The notes: a model not told the origin generated them from the letters alone. DNA of 35,484 bases from CAZWVM01 sp964637705 (GCA_964637705.1 CAZWVM010000008.1:1-35484); one strand, 5' to 3'; shown: positions 16,023-24,224, numbered from the stretch's first letter. Numbers and translations are program-made.

Positions 16023-17608
16023 CGGCACGGCGCGCGGCCGGCGTCGCGTTTCTCATCGCCCTGTTCGTCGTGGTCGGCCGTTTCTTGATGCTCGGCGCCG
16101 ATTTTCCGCCCGTTTCGGCCTCCGTCTCCGAATACGGCGACATGGGGTATTGCCTTCAGAACGTCCGGGCGCGCGTACTGGAGGGGGCGTGGCGGTTCGA
16201 CAGGACCTCCGTCTCGCTCGGCAGTCCCCTGCATTCCCTCTTCGTTTATGCGGCCGTCTCCGCAGGCGGAATGTCGGGAGCCATGGTCACCCTGGTCTCG
16301 GCGCTCGCCTTCCTTCTTCTCTGGTCCGTTGCGGCCGCCCGGTGGCTGAGAACCCTGCCGGCGCCGTTCGCTCTCGCCGGCCTCGCTCTCCTCGCGGCGC
16401 AGCATCTTCTCTTCGCCTACTCCTTCAGCTGGAAGCAGGAGATGCTGATGGTCTCTCTCTCGGTCCTGGGACTTCTGGCCCTCGATCTCGAGGGGCGTCG
16501 TGGCGCCGCGATATCGGGCCTGATCCTCTCGCTGGCGTTTCTCACGAAGATGAGCGCGGCGGGAGCGTGCGTCGCGGCCCTGGCGGCGCTACTCGCGGAG
16601 ACGTGCCCGGGGCGCGAGAAGACGGCGCGGATTGCGGCCTGGTCGGGCTCGTTCCTCGTATTGCCCGTCCTTTCGATCGCCCTGGCACGCGTTTTTTTCG
16701 AGCCGGCCGCGTGGGAGCAGTTGAGCGGCTGGCTGGGACTCGTCGTCTCGGGGCGCGTCGGCGCGGCGGCCTCTTTCCATGACCGCATCTTCAATTTGTT
16801 CCGGATGAATCTGCCCGTCCGCAGCCTGCCGGAACTCGCTTTCGGACTGGCGCTCTCCGTGCCGGCCCTGCGCCGGCCCGACACGCCGCGCGCGCTCAGG
16901 GCGCTCACCGTTCTCGCGCTCGTTCACCTGACCGGGCCGCTCCTCGCGCTCCATTATCCCCTCCGTTGGGCGCTTCCGGCCGCCGCCGCCGGGGTCTTCC
17001 TGGCCGTCGAGGGCGCGGTCCGTTTCGCGTGGAGGGGCCGCGCCTCCGCGCTCGTCGCCGCCCTCGTCGTCGCACAGGCGGCGGGCTACGTGATGACGCG
17101 TTTCGATCCCTCCGCCTCCCTGGCCTCCGTGCTCGCGGTCGCTTTCGTCAACGGCGCGATCGCGGCGGCGCTGCTCTCCGCCTGGAACCCGTCGCCTCGC
17201 CGCTTTTTCCTCGTGATCCTCCTTCTCGCCGCGTGCCTTCACGCTTTCGCGTCGGTCCGCTGGATCCTCGGACGCAGCTTCCGGCAGGAGGAGCTCTCGA
17301 GGGCGATCGAGGCGAAGGTCATCGAGTTCGGGGGAGGGGCGGTCCGCCCGATGTCCTTCATCGGCTGGCAGTCGATCTGGCCGACGTCGATTCCGACGGG
17401 TCCGGGTCCGGGCGCTCCTTTGAGGTTTCTGCTGTGGGATTCCACCGGGCCCGCGGCTGTCGAGCCGGTCCCGGCCTCGGCGCAGCCGGTTCTTGACAGC
17501 GAGATCGAGGCCGTCAAACTCCGCGTGGTCCTCTACCGGCTGGCGGGTGATGAGAACGGTGTGCCCGGGGCGCCGGTGAACCGGACCGACACGGGAGCGA
17601 AACCATGA
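16016..17608 (+). CDS. Multi-pass membrane protein, GT-C-like glycosyltransferase candidate
   Basis: A 530-residue membrane protein with about nine to eleven predicted hydrophobic helices (residues ~8-430) and a soluble C-terminal ~100 residues. The first outside loop contains acidic residues (S-E-Y-G-D-M-G-Y) near where GT-C/PMT enzymes have their D/E motif. Recognisable PMT signatures are weak, so the assignment rests on topology and context. The stop overlaps the start of a DPM1-type synthase (ATGA), the partner that would supply a polyprenyl-phosphate sugar donor. It may transfer that sugar on the outer face of the membrane. It could also be a flippase-like or polymerase protein. Confidence 0.6.
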   Translation: MLTARRAAGVAFLIALFVVVGRFLMLGADFPPVSASVSEYGDMGYCLQNVRARVLEGAWRFDRTSVSLGSPLHSLFVYAAVSAGGMSGAMVTLVSALAFLLLWSVAAARWLRTLPAPFALAGLALLAAQHLLFAYSFSWKQEMLMVSLSVLGLLALDLEGRRGAAISGLILSLAFLTKMSAAGACVAALAALLAETCPGREKTARIAAWSGSFLVLPVLSIALARVFFEPAAWEQLSGWLGLVVSGRVGAAASFHDRIFNLFRMNLPVRSLPELAFGLALSVPALRRPDTPRALRALTVLALVHLTGPLLALHYPLRWALPAAAAGVFLAVEGAVRFAWRGRASALVAALVVAQAAGYVMTRFDPSASLASVLAVAFVNGAIAAALLSAWNPSPRRFFLVILLLAACLHAFASVRWILGRSFRQEELSRAIEAKVIEFGGGAVRPMSFIGWQSIWPTSIPTGPGPGAPLRFLLWDSTGPAAVEPVPASAQPVLDSEIEAVKLRVVLYRLAGDENGVPGAPVNRTDTGAKP

Positions 17609-18378
17609 CGGAACGGACGGTCAGCGTCGTCCTGCCGACCTACAACGAAAAGGGCAACATCGGCCCCTTGCTCTCGGCCCTGCGCCGGAGCGTTCCATGC
17701 GCGGAGCTGATCGTCGTCGACGACGCCTCGACGGACGGAACGCTGGATGAAGCCCGCGCGGCGCTCCCGGGCGACGAACGCGTGCGTTGCGTCGCCCGCT
17801 CGTCCGACCGCGGCCTCGCCGCCTCGATCCTGGACGGGATCCGTGCCTCGCGAGGCGATGCGGTCGTCGTCATGGACACCGATTTCAGCCACGATCCCGA
17901 GCTCGTGCCGGTGCTCCTCTCCAACCTCGACCACTTCGAGCTGGCTTCGGGTTCGCGCTACGTGCACGGCGGCGGGATGTATTCCCTCTCCCGTTACGCC
18001 TTCTCCTATCTCTTCAACCTGTTCGCCCGCCATATCCTGGGCACCCGCCTGACGGATCACCTCTCGGGCTTCTTCGCGATCCGGCGGGCGGCGCTCGAAC
18101 GAATGGAGCCCGAGCCGGGACTCGGGACCGTCTTCACGGGCTACGGCGATTACTACATCCGGCTGCTCTTCCACCACGTCCGGAAGAACGGGACGATTCT
18201 CGAGATTCCCTCGTGGTACCAGGACCGCTCGTACGGGTCATCCAAGACCCGGTTCCTGCGCACCTTCCTGAAATACTCGCGCGCCGTCCTTCGACTGAGA
18301 GCGCGTTACGGTTCCGCCTGGATCAAGCGGCGAAAGCGGGGGCTCAGGCCCAGGTCTTCCTCGTCACCGTCTGCGTGA
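17605..18378 (+). CDS. GT2 glycosyltransferase, dolichyl/polyprenyl-phosphate mannose synthase type
   Basis: A 257-residue family 2 glycosyltransferase. It has the nucleotide-binding start V-V-L-P-T-Y-N-E, the V-V-D-D-A-S-T-D-G-T motif, the D-T-D-F-S-H-D-P metal motif, and a G-S-R-Y-V-H-G-G-G acceptor segment typical of DPM1. There is no C-terminal transmembrane pair, as in the single-domain class. The reaction is transfer of a sugar from GDP- or UDP-sugar to polyprenyl phosphate on the cytoplasmic side. Gene coupling to the upstream membrane protein suggests a donor-transferase pair. The 3' end overlaps the convergent ndk gene by 35 bases. Confidence 0.88.
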   Translation: MTERTVSVVLPTYNEKGNIGPLLSALRRSVPCAELIVVDDASTDGTLDEARAALPGDERVRCVARSSDRGLAASILDGIRASRGDAVVVMDTDFSHDPELVPVLLSNLDHFELASGSRYVHGGGMYSLSRYAFSYLFNLFARHILGTRLTDHLSGFFAIRRAALERMEPEPGLGTVFTGYGDYYIRLLFHHVRKNGTILEIPSWYQDRSYGSSKTRFLRTFLKYSRAVLRLRARYGSAWIKRRKRGLRPRSSSSPSA

Positions 18379-18856
18379 CATCCTTGACCGGGTAGATCAG
18401 TTCCGCCAGGTCGTCCGGCTGGAACCAGAGCTGGATCTCGCGCTTGGCGCTCTCGGGGGAATCGGAGATGTGGATCGCGTTCTCGAAGACGCCCGTCTTG
18501 GAGTTGATCCGGCCGTACTTGCCCCGGATGGAAACCGGATCGGCGTCCTCGGGGTTCGTCCGCCCGGCGAGATCGCGGAGCGTCTGGATCGCGTTGGTGC
18601 CCTGGTAGACGAGAGCCATGACGCGGGGCGTGAACTTGTCGCCCATGATGAACTCGATGAGGCTCTCGAAGAAGGGCTTCCCCTTGTGCTCGGCATAGTG
18701 GGCTTCCGCCAGTTCCCTCGAGACGTGCACGATCCGGGACGCGACGATGCGGAAGCGGGTCTCGGAAAGGACGGTGAGGATGTTGCCCGTGAGGGACTTC
18801 TTCAGGGCGTCGGGCTTGATGAGGACAAGGCACTGCTGTTCGTTCTGCTCGGTCAT
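18344..18856 (-). CDS. ndk: Nucleoside diphosphate kinase
   Basis: A 170-residue protein with the P-D-A motif near K14 (L-I-K-P-D-A) and the catalytic histidine H129 in N-A-I-H-I-S-D-S-P-E-S-A. The residue after the His is Ile where the common form has Gly. There is a small insertion before the active site and a ~25-residue extension compared with the usual ~140-residue enzyme. It transfers the gamma phosphate between NTPs and NDPs. The start has a clear AAGGAG SD and a good promoter upstream. It is convergent with, and overlaps, the DPM1-type gene. It is a housekeeping enzyme unrelated to the glycan genes except for supplying NTPs. Confidence 0.95.
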   Translation of the reverse strand: MTEQNEQQCLVLIKPDALKKSLTGNILTVLSETRFRIVASRIVHVSRELAEAHYAEHKGKPFFESLIEFIMGDKFTPRVMALVYQGTNAIQTLRDLAGRTNPEDADPVSIRGKYGRINSKTGVFENAIHISDSPESAKREIQLWFQPDDLAELIYPVKDVTQTVTRKTWA

Positions 18857-18904
18857 GTCATGACTCCTTGGTGTTCGGGCCGCGTGGGCCCGGGTTCGGC
18901 CTTC

Positions 18905-18933
18905 ATCATACCCCGCGCGCGGCCCCGGATCAA
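18905..18933 (-). promoter_or_regulatory. ndk: Promoter of ndk
   Basis: On the minus strand TTGATC (18933-18928), a 17-base spacer and TATGAT (18910-18905). About 48 bases of leader with an AAGGAG SD follow before the ATG at 18856. Confidence 0.6.
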
Positions 18934-18934
18934 G

Positions 18935-18963
18935 TTGACGGCTCCGGCGGCCGCCCGTAGCCT
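18935..18963 (+). promoter_or_regulatory. Leaderless promoter of the SDR at 18970
   Basis: TTGACG (18935-18940), a 17-base spacer and TAGCCT (18958-18963) are followed by 6 bases and the ATG at 18970. No SD is present. It lies back-to-back with the ndk promoter. Confidence 0.4.
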
Positions 18964-18969
18964 TCGCGC

Positions 18970-19755
18970 ATGGAACTCGGACTCGGGAATCGCGTCGCGC
19001 TCGTCTCAGGAGGCACCCACGGCATCGGCCGCGCCTGCGCCCTGGCGCTCGCGGCGGAGGGCTGCCGCGTCGCCGTTTTCTCCCGCACGCCCGAGCGCGT
19101 GGACCTCATGGCCCGTGAACTCGAGGCGGCCGGCGCGGACTTCCTCTGCCTCAACGCGGATGCCGACCGCGAGGAGGAGATGGCGCGGGTCGTGGAGTCG
19201 GTCGTCGCGCGCTGGGGCGCGGTCCACGTCCTCGTCAACAACGTCGGCGGGGGCGGCCGGTGGGGGAAGGACGTCGTCGAGGAGACGGCGCCCGAGGTCT
19301 GGACGGAGGTCTATCGCCGCAACGCCGGCGCCGCGATCCAGTTGACGATGCTCTGCCTGCCGCACATGAAGAGGGAAGGCTTCGGTCGCGTCGTCACGAT
19401 CACCTCGATCTTCGGTCGCGAGGGCGGGGCGCGGCCCTGGTTCGCGATGGCCAAGACCGCCCAGACCGCGCTCATGAAGTCGCTCGCCAAGTACCGCGAT
19501 CTCGCCGGCGCCGGCATCACCTTCAACAGCGTCGCGCCCGGCGCGATCGAGATTCCCGACACGGGGTGGGAGAAGATGAAGAGAGAGAGACCGGACGAGT
19601 ACCGGGCCTTCATCGACCGCGAACTTCCGCTCGGGCGTCTCGGGACACCCGAGGAGGTCGCCGCCCTCGTCGTCTTCCTCTCGTCCTCCGCGGCCTCGCT
19701 TGTCAACGGCGCCTCCATCCCGGCCGACGGCGGCGAGGGCCGAAGCCTGCTTTGA
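18970..19755 (+). CDS. Short-chain dehydrogenase (FabG-like) with Phe at the catalytic Tyr position
   Basis: A 261-residue classical SDR. The Rossmann motif is S-G-G-T-H-G-I-G (13-20). N-N-V-G is at 90-93 and the catalytic serine is S146 in T-S-I-F-G. The YxxxK motif reads F158-A-M-A-K162, so the catalytic tyrosine is Phe. I recall surface-polysaccharide SDRs with W-F-x-M-A-K at this spot, so this may be a subfamily, not decay. The C-terminal D-G-G-E tail is normal for SDRs. The start is leaderless, 6 bases after a -10 box. It is followed after 223 bases by a GT2 gene. Its oxidoreductase activity is uncertain. It may act on an unusual keto sugar or be non-redox. Confidence 0.85.
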   Translation: MELGLGNRVALVSGGTHGIGRACALALAAEGCRVAVFSRTPERVDLMARELEAAGADFLCLNADADREEEMARVVESVVARWGAVHVLVNNVGGGGRWGKDVVEETAPEVWTEVYRRNAGAAIQLTMLCLPHMKREGFGRVVTITSIFGREGGARPWFAMAKTAQTALMKSLAKYRDLAGAGITFNSVAPGAIEIPDTGWEKMKRERPDEYRAFIDRELPLGRLGTPEEVAALVVFLSSSAASLVNGASIPADGGEGRSLL

Positions 19756-19784
19756 TTGCGGACGGGAAGACGTTGCAGGTGATG

Positions 19785-19922
19785 TCCGCCGGCGGAATCT
19801 CCTCTCCGCGTCTTGGCCTTGGATTTCCCATCCATGGGAAATCCCGCGGCCTCCCGCCGGCGCCTCATACCTCCGCGGATTCGGCGTCGCCCGGGCCGCT
19901 CCGAGGAGATTCCACCGGCGGA
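19785..19922. repeat. Foldback region (nested inverted repeats)
   Basis: The outer arms 19785-19804 and 19903-19922 are 20-base reverse complements with one mismatch, and similarity may extend weakly outward. Inside, 19821-19831 and 19834-19844 form a perfect 11-base inverted repeat (GGATTTCCCAT/ATGGGAAATCC). CCGCGG occurs twice (19844, 19873). This fills most of the 223-base gap between the SDR and the GT2 gene. It may be a REP/BIME-like element, a terminator-attenuator or a site for a DNA-binding protein. No gene is visible in it. Confidence 0.55.
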
Positions 19923-19978
19923 GGATGGGCCTGTCATCGTGCGTGCGTGATTGCGGATTCCGGATTGAGTCACGATTC

Positions 19979-20662
19979 ATGACCGGCACGCGCCCCCGCG
20001 TCACGCTCCTCGTCTTCGCCTGGAACGAGATCGACGGCATGAGGGTCATCATGCCCCAGATCCGCCGCGAGTGGTGCGACCAGCTGATCGTGGTGGACGG
20101 CGGCTCGACCGACGGCACGATCGAGTACTGCCGCGAGCACGGGTTGGATTACTTCGTCCAATCGGCGCCCGGGGCGGGCGTCGCCTTCCGGGAGGCGATG
20201 GAGCGCGTGACGGGCGACGTGGCCGTCGTCTTCAGCCCCGACGGTAACTCGGTGCCGGAGAAGATTCCCGAGCTCGTCGCAAAGCTCGGCGAGGGCTACG
20301 ACATGGTGATCTGCTCGCGCTACCTGCCGGGGGCGAGAAGCGACGACGACGACGCGGTCACGGCCTTCGGCAACCGGCTCTTCACCGGCCTCGTGAACCT
20401 TCTCTTCCGCGCCCGCGTCACCGACATGCTCGTCATGTACCGGGCCTACGACGTGAAGAAGCTGAGGGCGCTGGGGGTCGACACGCGCACGCCCTGCTAC
20501 GGCACGCAGATCCTCCTGCGCGCGATCCGCAAGGGCTACCGGATCGGGGAGATCCCGGGCGACGAGCCGGCGCGGATCGGGGGGGAGAGGAAGATGCAGC
20601 CCTTGAAGAACGGCCTGCTGGAGCTCCTGATGATCGCCCGGGAGTTCTTGCGGCGCGGCTGA
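19979..20662 (+). CDS. GT2 glycosyltransferase
   Basis: A 227-residue family 2 enzyme: V-T-L-L-V-F-A-W-N-E start, V-V-D-G-G-S-T-D-G-T, and S-P-D-G-N at the place of the DxD metal motif. A basic C-terminus follows. This variant (P-D-G-N-S) belongs to the DPM-like/UDP-glucose-type subgroup that I cannot assign further. The ATG at 19979 is chosen because it directly precedes the usual N-terminal strand. No SD or clear promoter is seen. It ends 12 bases from the convergent propeller gene. It probably adds or activates a sugar for an envelope glycan. Confidence 0.8.
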   Translation: MTGTRPRVTLLVFAWNEIDGMRVIMPQIRREWCDQLIVVDGGSTDGTIEYCREHGLDYFVQSAPGAGVAFREAMERVTGDVAVVFSPDGNSVPEKIPELVAKLGEGYDMVICSRYLPGARSDDDDAVTAFGNRLFTGLVNLLFRARVTDMLVMYRAYDVKKLRALGVDTRTPCYGTQILLRAIRKGYRIGEIPGDEPARIGGERKMQPLKNGLLELLMIAREFLRRG

Positions 20663-20674
20663 GCCCCGGCCCTC

Positions 20675-21778
20675 CTACCGTCCCCGGATCGCGGCCTCGA
20701 CGGCGTCCTGGAGCGGCTTGATCTCTCCGGTCGCGACGTTCACGCTCGATAACTCGAAGGTGTACGCCAGGGTGCCGAAGATCGCCTTCTTCTTCAGGAT
20801 CAGCACCTCGTTCGCGGAGATCCAGGTCGGGTGGAACTTGGTGGAGTTGTCGAGATTGACGACCGTGGCTGTGATGCGCGCGGGCTCCTTCGAGAAGTCC
20901 GCCGGCGCGGTCCAGAGCGCGTTCTCGCGGAAGATCGCGACCAGCTTCCCGTCGGGTGAGTAGCGGCAGAAGTCGGCGTCCGACTCGAGGCGGCGGAAGG
21001 ACCCGTCGGCCAGGAGAATTTCGTAGAGGGCCGAGGTGGTTTCCTCGGTGGCGACCGGCTCCGTGCCCGCCGCGGCCAGCGACTTGGCCGAGAGGACGAC
21101 GCGCGTGCCGTCGGGCGAGATATCGAACCATTCCGCGCCGCAGATCGCGGCCACGCGGCGGATCTTGCCGCTCTCGACATCGTAGACGCAGAGCGCCCCG
21201 ACGCGCCCGCGCGTGTCCTTCAGGTCCGTCTTCAGGTAGACGATCGAACGGCCGTCGGCTGTCCAGCGGTGAACGCTCGAGGTGTTGAAGTTGATGCGCT
21301 TCTCGCTCTGCTCCGCGAGGTTCACCAGCTTCAACTCCGGAAGGCTCTCGTCCACGCCCTCCGCCGACGTGCCACCGATGCAGGTGTAGGAGAGATAGCG
21401 GCCCCTCGGGTCGAGCTGGAGGAAACTGCAATTGGAGACCTCCGTGATCTCCTTCGTGGATCCGTCGGCGAGGGTGGTGACGAGGATGCGGCTCGCGGAG
21501 CCGGGATCGCCGTCGTCATCGAGGCGGAGCGCCGCGCGGGCCAGGAGCGAACCGTCGCGGGAGATGACCGCGAAGGCCGGGGCCTCGCGGGCGTTCTCCT
21601 TCAGGACCAGGCGGCCCGTGCCGCTCGCGGGATCGAATACCAGGACGCCTTCCGCCCGCGGGATCGCGATGCGGCCGTCGGCCGTGGAAGCGAGTTCGAG
21701 AGGGAAGCAGCCTGCGATGAGCAGGGAAACGGCCAGGAACGAGGCGGCCATCGTCGCCGCGCGGTGGAAGGGCTTCAT
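20675..21778 (-). CDS. TolB/WD40-like beta-propeller lipoprotein
   Basis: A 367-residue exported protein. The N-terminus is a lipoprotein signal with lipobox L-I-A-G-C (Cys at residue 24). The body has repeated strands of the S-P-D-G-x and D-P-R-G-R-Y-L type, a pattern of TolB/WD40-like propellers. The start has an AGGAGG SD and a promoter at 21806-21833. It has no obvious partner genes; the lhgO gene lies 100 bases upstream and both read on the minus strand. It may be a periplasmic scaffold or envelope sensor, but no function is established. Confidence 0.75.
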   Translation of the reverse strand: MKPFHRAATMAASFLAVSLLIAGCFPLELASTADGRIAIPRAEGVLVFDPASGTGRLVLKENAREAPAFAVISRDGSLLARAALRLDDDGDPGSASRILVTTLADGSTKEITEVSNCSFLQLDPRGRYLSYTCIGGTSAEGVDESLPELKLVNLAEQSEKRINFNTSSVHRWTADGRSIVYLKTDLKDTRGRVGALCVYDVESGKIRRVAAICGAEWFDISPDGTRVVLSAKSLAAAGTEPVATEETTSALYEILLADGSFRRLESDADFCRYSPDGKLVAIFRENALWTAPADFSKEPARITATVVNLDNSTKFHPTWISANEVLILKKKAIFGTLAYTFELSSVNVATGEIKPLQDAVEAAIRGR

Positions 21779-21805
21779 GAAGAACCTCCTGATGATGTCC
21801 CGGCC

Positions 21806-21833
21806 AGTATCTCTCGACCGTGGATCAAGTCAA
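21806..21833 (-). promoter_or_regulatory. Promoter of the propeller lipoprotein
   Basis: On the minus strand TTGACT (21833-21828), a 16-base spacer and GATACT (21811-21806). An AGGAGG SD follows and the ATG is at 21778, so this gene has a normal leader. Confidence 0.5.
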
Positions 21834-21879
21834 CGTTCAAAGCAAGAACCGTGCCCCGGAAGCGGGCGACGGCCGGGAA

Positions 21880-23085
21880 TCAACCGGGAAGGTCCCGGGC
21901 CAGGTCGGCGATGCGCTGGGCGATCGAGAGGGAGGCCGTCGCGGCCGGGGAAGGAGCGTTGAGGATATGGACGGCCCGCCGCTGGGTCCGGTATAGGAAG
22001 TCGTTGATCAGCTGACCCTCATGGGTGACGGCCTGAGCCCGCACCCCGGGTACGCTCGGAACCATGTCGGCTGAAGCGATGCCCGGCAGGAACTTCCGGA
22101 CGCTCCGGGTGAAGAGGGGTTTCAGGAGTGAACGGGCGGTCTCGTAGGCGCCCGTCTCCCAGTGCCGGACCGCCATGCGCCAGAATCCTCCGAACGAGAG
22201 AACCTCGGCCACGTCGCGGATCGAAAGATGGCTCCATCCGTAGCCCTCCCTCGCCAGGGCCAGGACCGCGTTCGGGCCGGCCGTCACGCGGCCGTCGATC
22301 ATCGGGGTGAGGTGGATGCCGAGGAAGGGAAAGAGGGGATCGGGCACGGGGTAGACGAGGCCGCGCACGGTGCGGGCGATTTCGGGCCTCAGCTCGTAAT
22401 ACTCCCCGCGAAACGGCACGATGCGGACCGAGGTCATGCAACCCGAGAGGCGCGCGACGCGGTCGCAGTGAAGACCGGCGCAGTTGACGAGCCGGTGGCC
22501 GCGATGCTCGCCCCGGTCGGTCTCGACCCGGATCCCGTCGTCCTCCTCCGTTACGCGCACCACGCGGTCGTGGAAACGGACCTCGCCGCCCGCCTCCTCC
22601 ACTTCGCCTCTCAGCGCCTCGCAGACCTTCCGGTAATCGACGATCTCCACCTCCGGAAGGTGAAGCGCGCGCAGGCACCACACCGCCGGTTCGATCTCCT
22701 TCATCTCGTCCGGGCCGACAAGGCGCAGGCCCGGGATCCCGTTGGCGGTTCCCTGCCGGTGGAGCCGCTCGAGCCCCTCGAACTCGTCCTCGGTCGTCGC
22801 CGCGATGACCTTGCCGACCCGGCGGCGCTCGATGCCGTGCCGCTCGCAGAATTCCCGCATGAGCGCGATACCGTCGCGGCACCCGCGGGCCTTCTCGGAG
22901 CCCGCGGGGTAGTAGACGCCGGAGTGGATGACGCCGCTGTTGCGGCCGGTCTGGTGCCGGCCCGCCCCGGGTTCCTTCTCGAGAACCACCACGGGCCGTC
23001 CCGGCTCGCGCCGCGAGAGTTCCCGGGCCACGGCGAGCCCGACGATGCCGGCGCCGACGACGAGCCAGGGGGCGTTCGATGTCAT
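21880..23085 (-). CDS. lhgO: L-2-hydroxyglutarate oxidase/dehydrogenase
   Basis: A 401-residue FAD enzyme of the DAO family. The N-terminal FAD motif is V-G-A-G-I-V-G-L-A-V-A-R-E-L. The diagnostic H-Q-T-G-R-N-S-G-V-I-H-S-G-V-Y-Y segment follows, and N-A-P-S-P-A-A-T-A-S-L closes the protein. It oxidises L-2-hydroxyglutarate to 2-oxoglutarate and passes electrons to the quinone pool or oxygen, at the membrane. It begins 19 bases downstream of the hldD stop and is probably co-transcribed with hldD from the promoter at 24080-24108. The link to heptose biosynthesis looks incidental. Confidence 0.92.
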   Translation of the reverse strand: MTSNAPWLVVGAGIVGLAVARELSRREPGRPVVVLEKEPGAGRHQTGRNSGVIHSGVYYPAGSEKARGCRDGIALMREFCERHGIERRRVGKVIAATTEDEFEGLERLHRQGTANGIPGLRLVGPDEMKEIEPAVWCLRALHLPEVEIVDYRKVCEALRGEVEEAGGEVRFHDRVVRVTEEDDGIRVETDRGEHRGHRLVNCAGLHCDRVARLSGCMTSVRIVPFRGEYYELRPEIARTVRGLVYPVPDPLFPFLGIHLTPMIDGRVTAGPNAVLALAREGYGWSHLSIRDVAEVLSFGGFWRMAVRHWETGAYETARSLLKPLFTRSVRKFLPGIASADMVPSVPGVRAQAVTHEGQLINDFLYRTQRRAVHILNAPSPAATASLSIAQRIADLARDLPG

Positions 23086-23104
23086 GACGTACGGCCGGGC
23101 GGGA

Positions 23105-24073
23105 TCAGAGGTGAGGCCAGGGTTTCTCGAGGTGGTTTTGCACGTAGTCCGCGATGCCCTCCTCGAGCGAGTGGAACGGCACCGGGCAACCGGCCGCCGC
23201 GAGTTTCTCCATGCGCGCCTCGGTGTGATACTGGTAGCGGTCGCGGATCGCCTCCGGCATCTCGATGAACTCGATCGCGGGTTCGCGGCCCAGGGCCCGG
23301 AAGACGGCCGTGACGAGATCGATCCAGGTGCGGGCGCGGCCGGTGCCGAGGTTGAAGAGGCCGTTGACAGAGGGGTTCGCGAGGAGCCAGAGGATCACCT
23401 CGGTGCAGTCCTTCACGTAGATGAAGTCGCGGACCTGCTCGCCGTCGCGATAGCCCTCGCGGTAGGATTTGAAGAGGCGCACCCGCCCCGTGGAGCGGAT
23501 CTGCTCGTGGGCCTTGCGCACCACGCTCATCATGTCCCCCTTGTGATACTCGTTCGGGCCGTAGACGTTGAAGAACTTCAGCCCGGCGATGCGGGGGAAA
23601 AGCCCGGCGGCGCGCGCCCGCAAGTCGAAGAGGTGCTTGGAATAGCCGTACATGTTCATCGGCCGAAGCCGGTCGAGATCGCTCTCGGCGTCGGAATAGC
23701 CCGCCTCGCCGTCGCCATACGTCGCCGCGCTCGAGGCGTAGATGAACCGCGCCCCGCGCTCGAGCGCCCACTGGCATAGCGTTTCGGTGTAGCGCGTGTT
23801 GTTCTCCATCAGGTAATCGGCGTTCTTCTCGGTCGTGGAGGAGCAGGCGCCCATGTGGATGACGGCGTCGACGCCCTGGAGGCGATTCTCGCGGATCCGC
23901 GCGAGGAATTCGTCCTTGTGGAGGAAATCGACGAAGCCCTTCCCGACGAGGTTGCGCCACTTGTCGTCCCGGCCCAGTTCGTCGACGACGAGGATGTCCT
24001 TCCGCTCGGCCGCGTTCAGCCGCGCGACGACGCAACTGCCGATGAAGCCCGCTCCGCCCGTGACGATGATCAT
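23105..24073 (-). CDS. hldD: ADP-L-glycero-D-manno-heptose 6-epimerase
   Basis: A 322-residue extended SDR. G-G-A-G-F-I-G is at 6-12, and the full catalytic motif Y141-G-Y-S-K145 is present. F-N-V-Y-G-P-N-E-Y-H-K-G-D-M and the V-R-D-F-I-Y-V-K-D stretch are characteristic of RfaD/HldD. It converts ADP-D-glycero-D-manno-heptose to the L-glycero form used in the lipopolysaccharide inner core. The ATG at 24073 is chosen because a perfect TTGACA promoter is positioned for a leaderless start there and the family N-terminus begins there. In contrast to the other three SDRs here, its catalytic residues are intact. It supports a Gram-negative outer membrane. Confidence 0.93.
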   Translation of the reverse strand: MIIVTGGAGFIGSCVVARLNAAERKDILVVDELGRDDKWRNLVGKGFVDFLHKDEFLARIRENRLQGVDAVIHMGACSSTTEKNADYLMENNTRYTETLCQWALERGARFIYASSAATYGDGEAGYSDAESDLDRLRPMNMYGYSKHLFDLRARAAGLFPRIAGLKFFNVYGPNEYHKGDMMSVVRKAHEQIRSTGRVRLFKSYREGYRDGEQVRDFIYVKDCTEVILWLLANPSVNGLFNLGTGRARTWIDLVTAVFRALGREPAIEFIEMPEAIRDRYQYHTEARMEKLAAAGCPVPFHSLEEGIADYVQNHLEKPWPHL

Positions 24074-24079
24074 GGAGAG

Positions 24080-24108
24080 AGCAAAACAGACGCGGCCGGG
24101 GGTGTCAA
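24080..24108 (-). promoter_or_regulatory. hldD: Leaderless promoter of hldD
   Basis: On the minus strand TTGACA (24108-24103, perfect -35), a 17-base spacer and TTTGCT (24085-24080). The ATG is 6 bases after. The sequence from -35 to -10 is almost identical to the promoter at 26355-26383. Confidence 0.55.
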
Positions 24109-24212
24109 CGGGTTCGCGGGGCGACTTGTCGCCGGGCGAAAGCGGGCGGGAAGCCGCTTTTCGACGCGCCCCCGCCCGCCAGAATCTTCGTGCCTCCCGC
24201 CGCCGGGGACCA

Positions 24213-24218
24213 TACGAT
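24213..24218 (+). promoter_or_regulatory. -10 box for a leaderless SGNH gene
   Basis: TACGAT is followed by 6 bases and the ATG at 24225. The -35 region is weak. There is no SD. Confidence 0.35.
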
Positions 24219-24224
24219 GCCGTC

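Noticed and set aside
19821..19844. Inner 11-base palindrome as an intrinsic terminator
   Set aside because: Its loop is too small for the full stem and no U-run follows.
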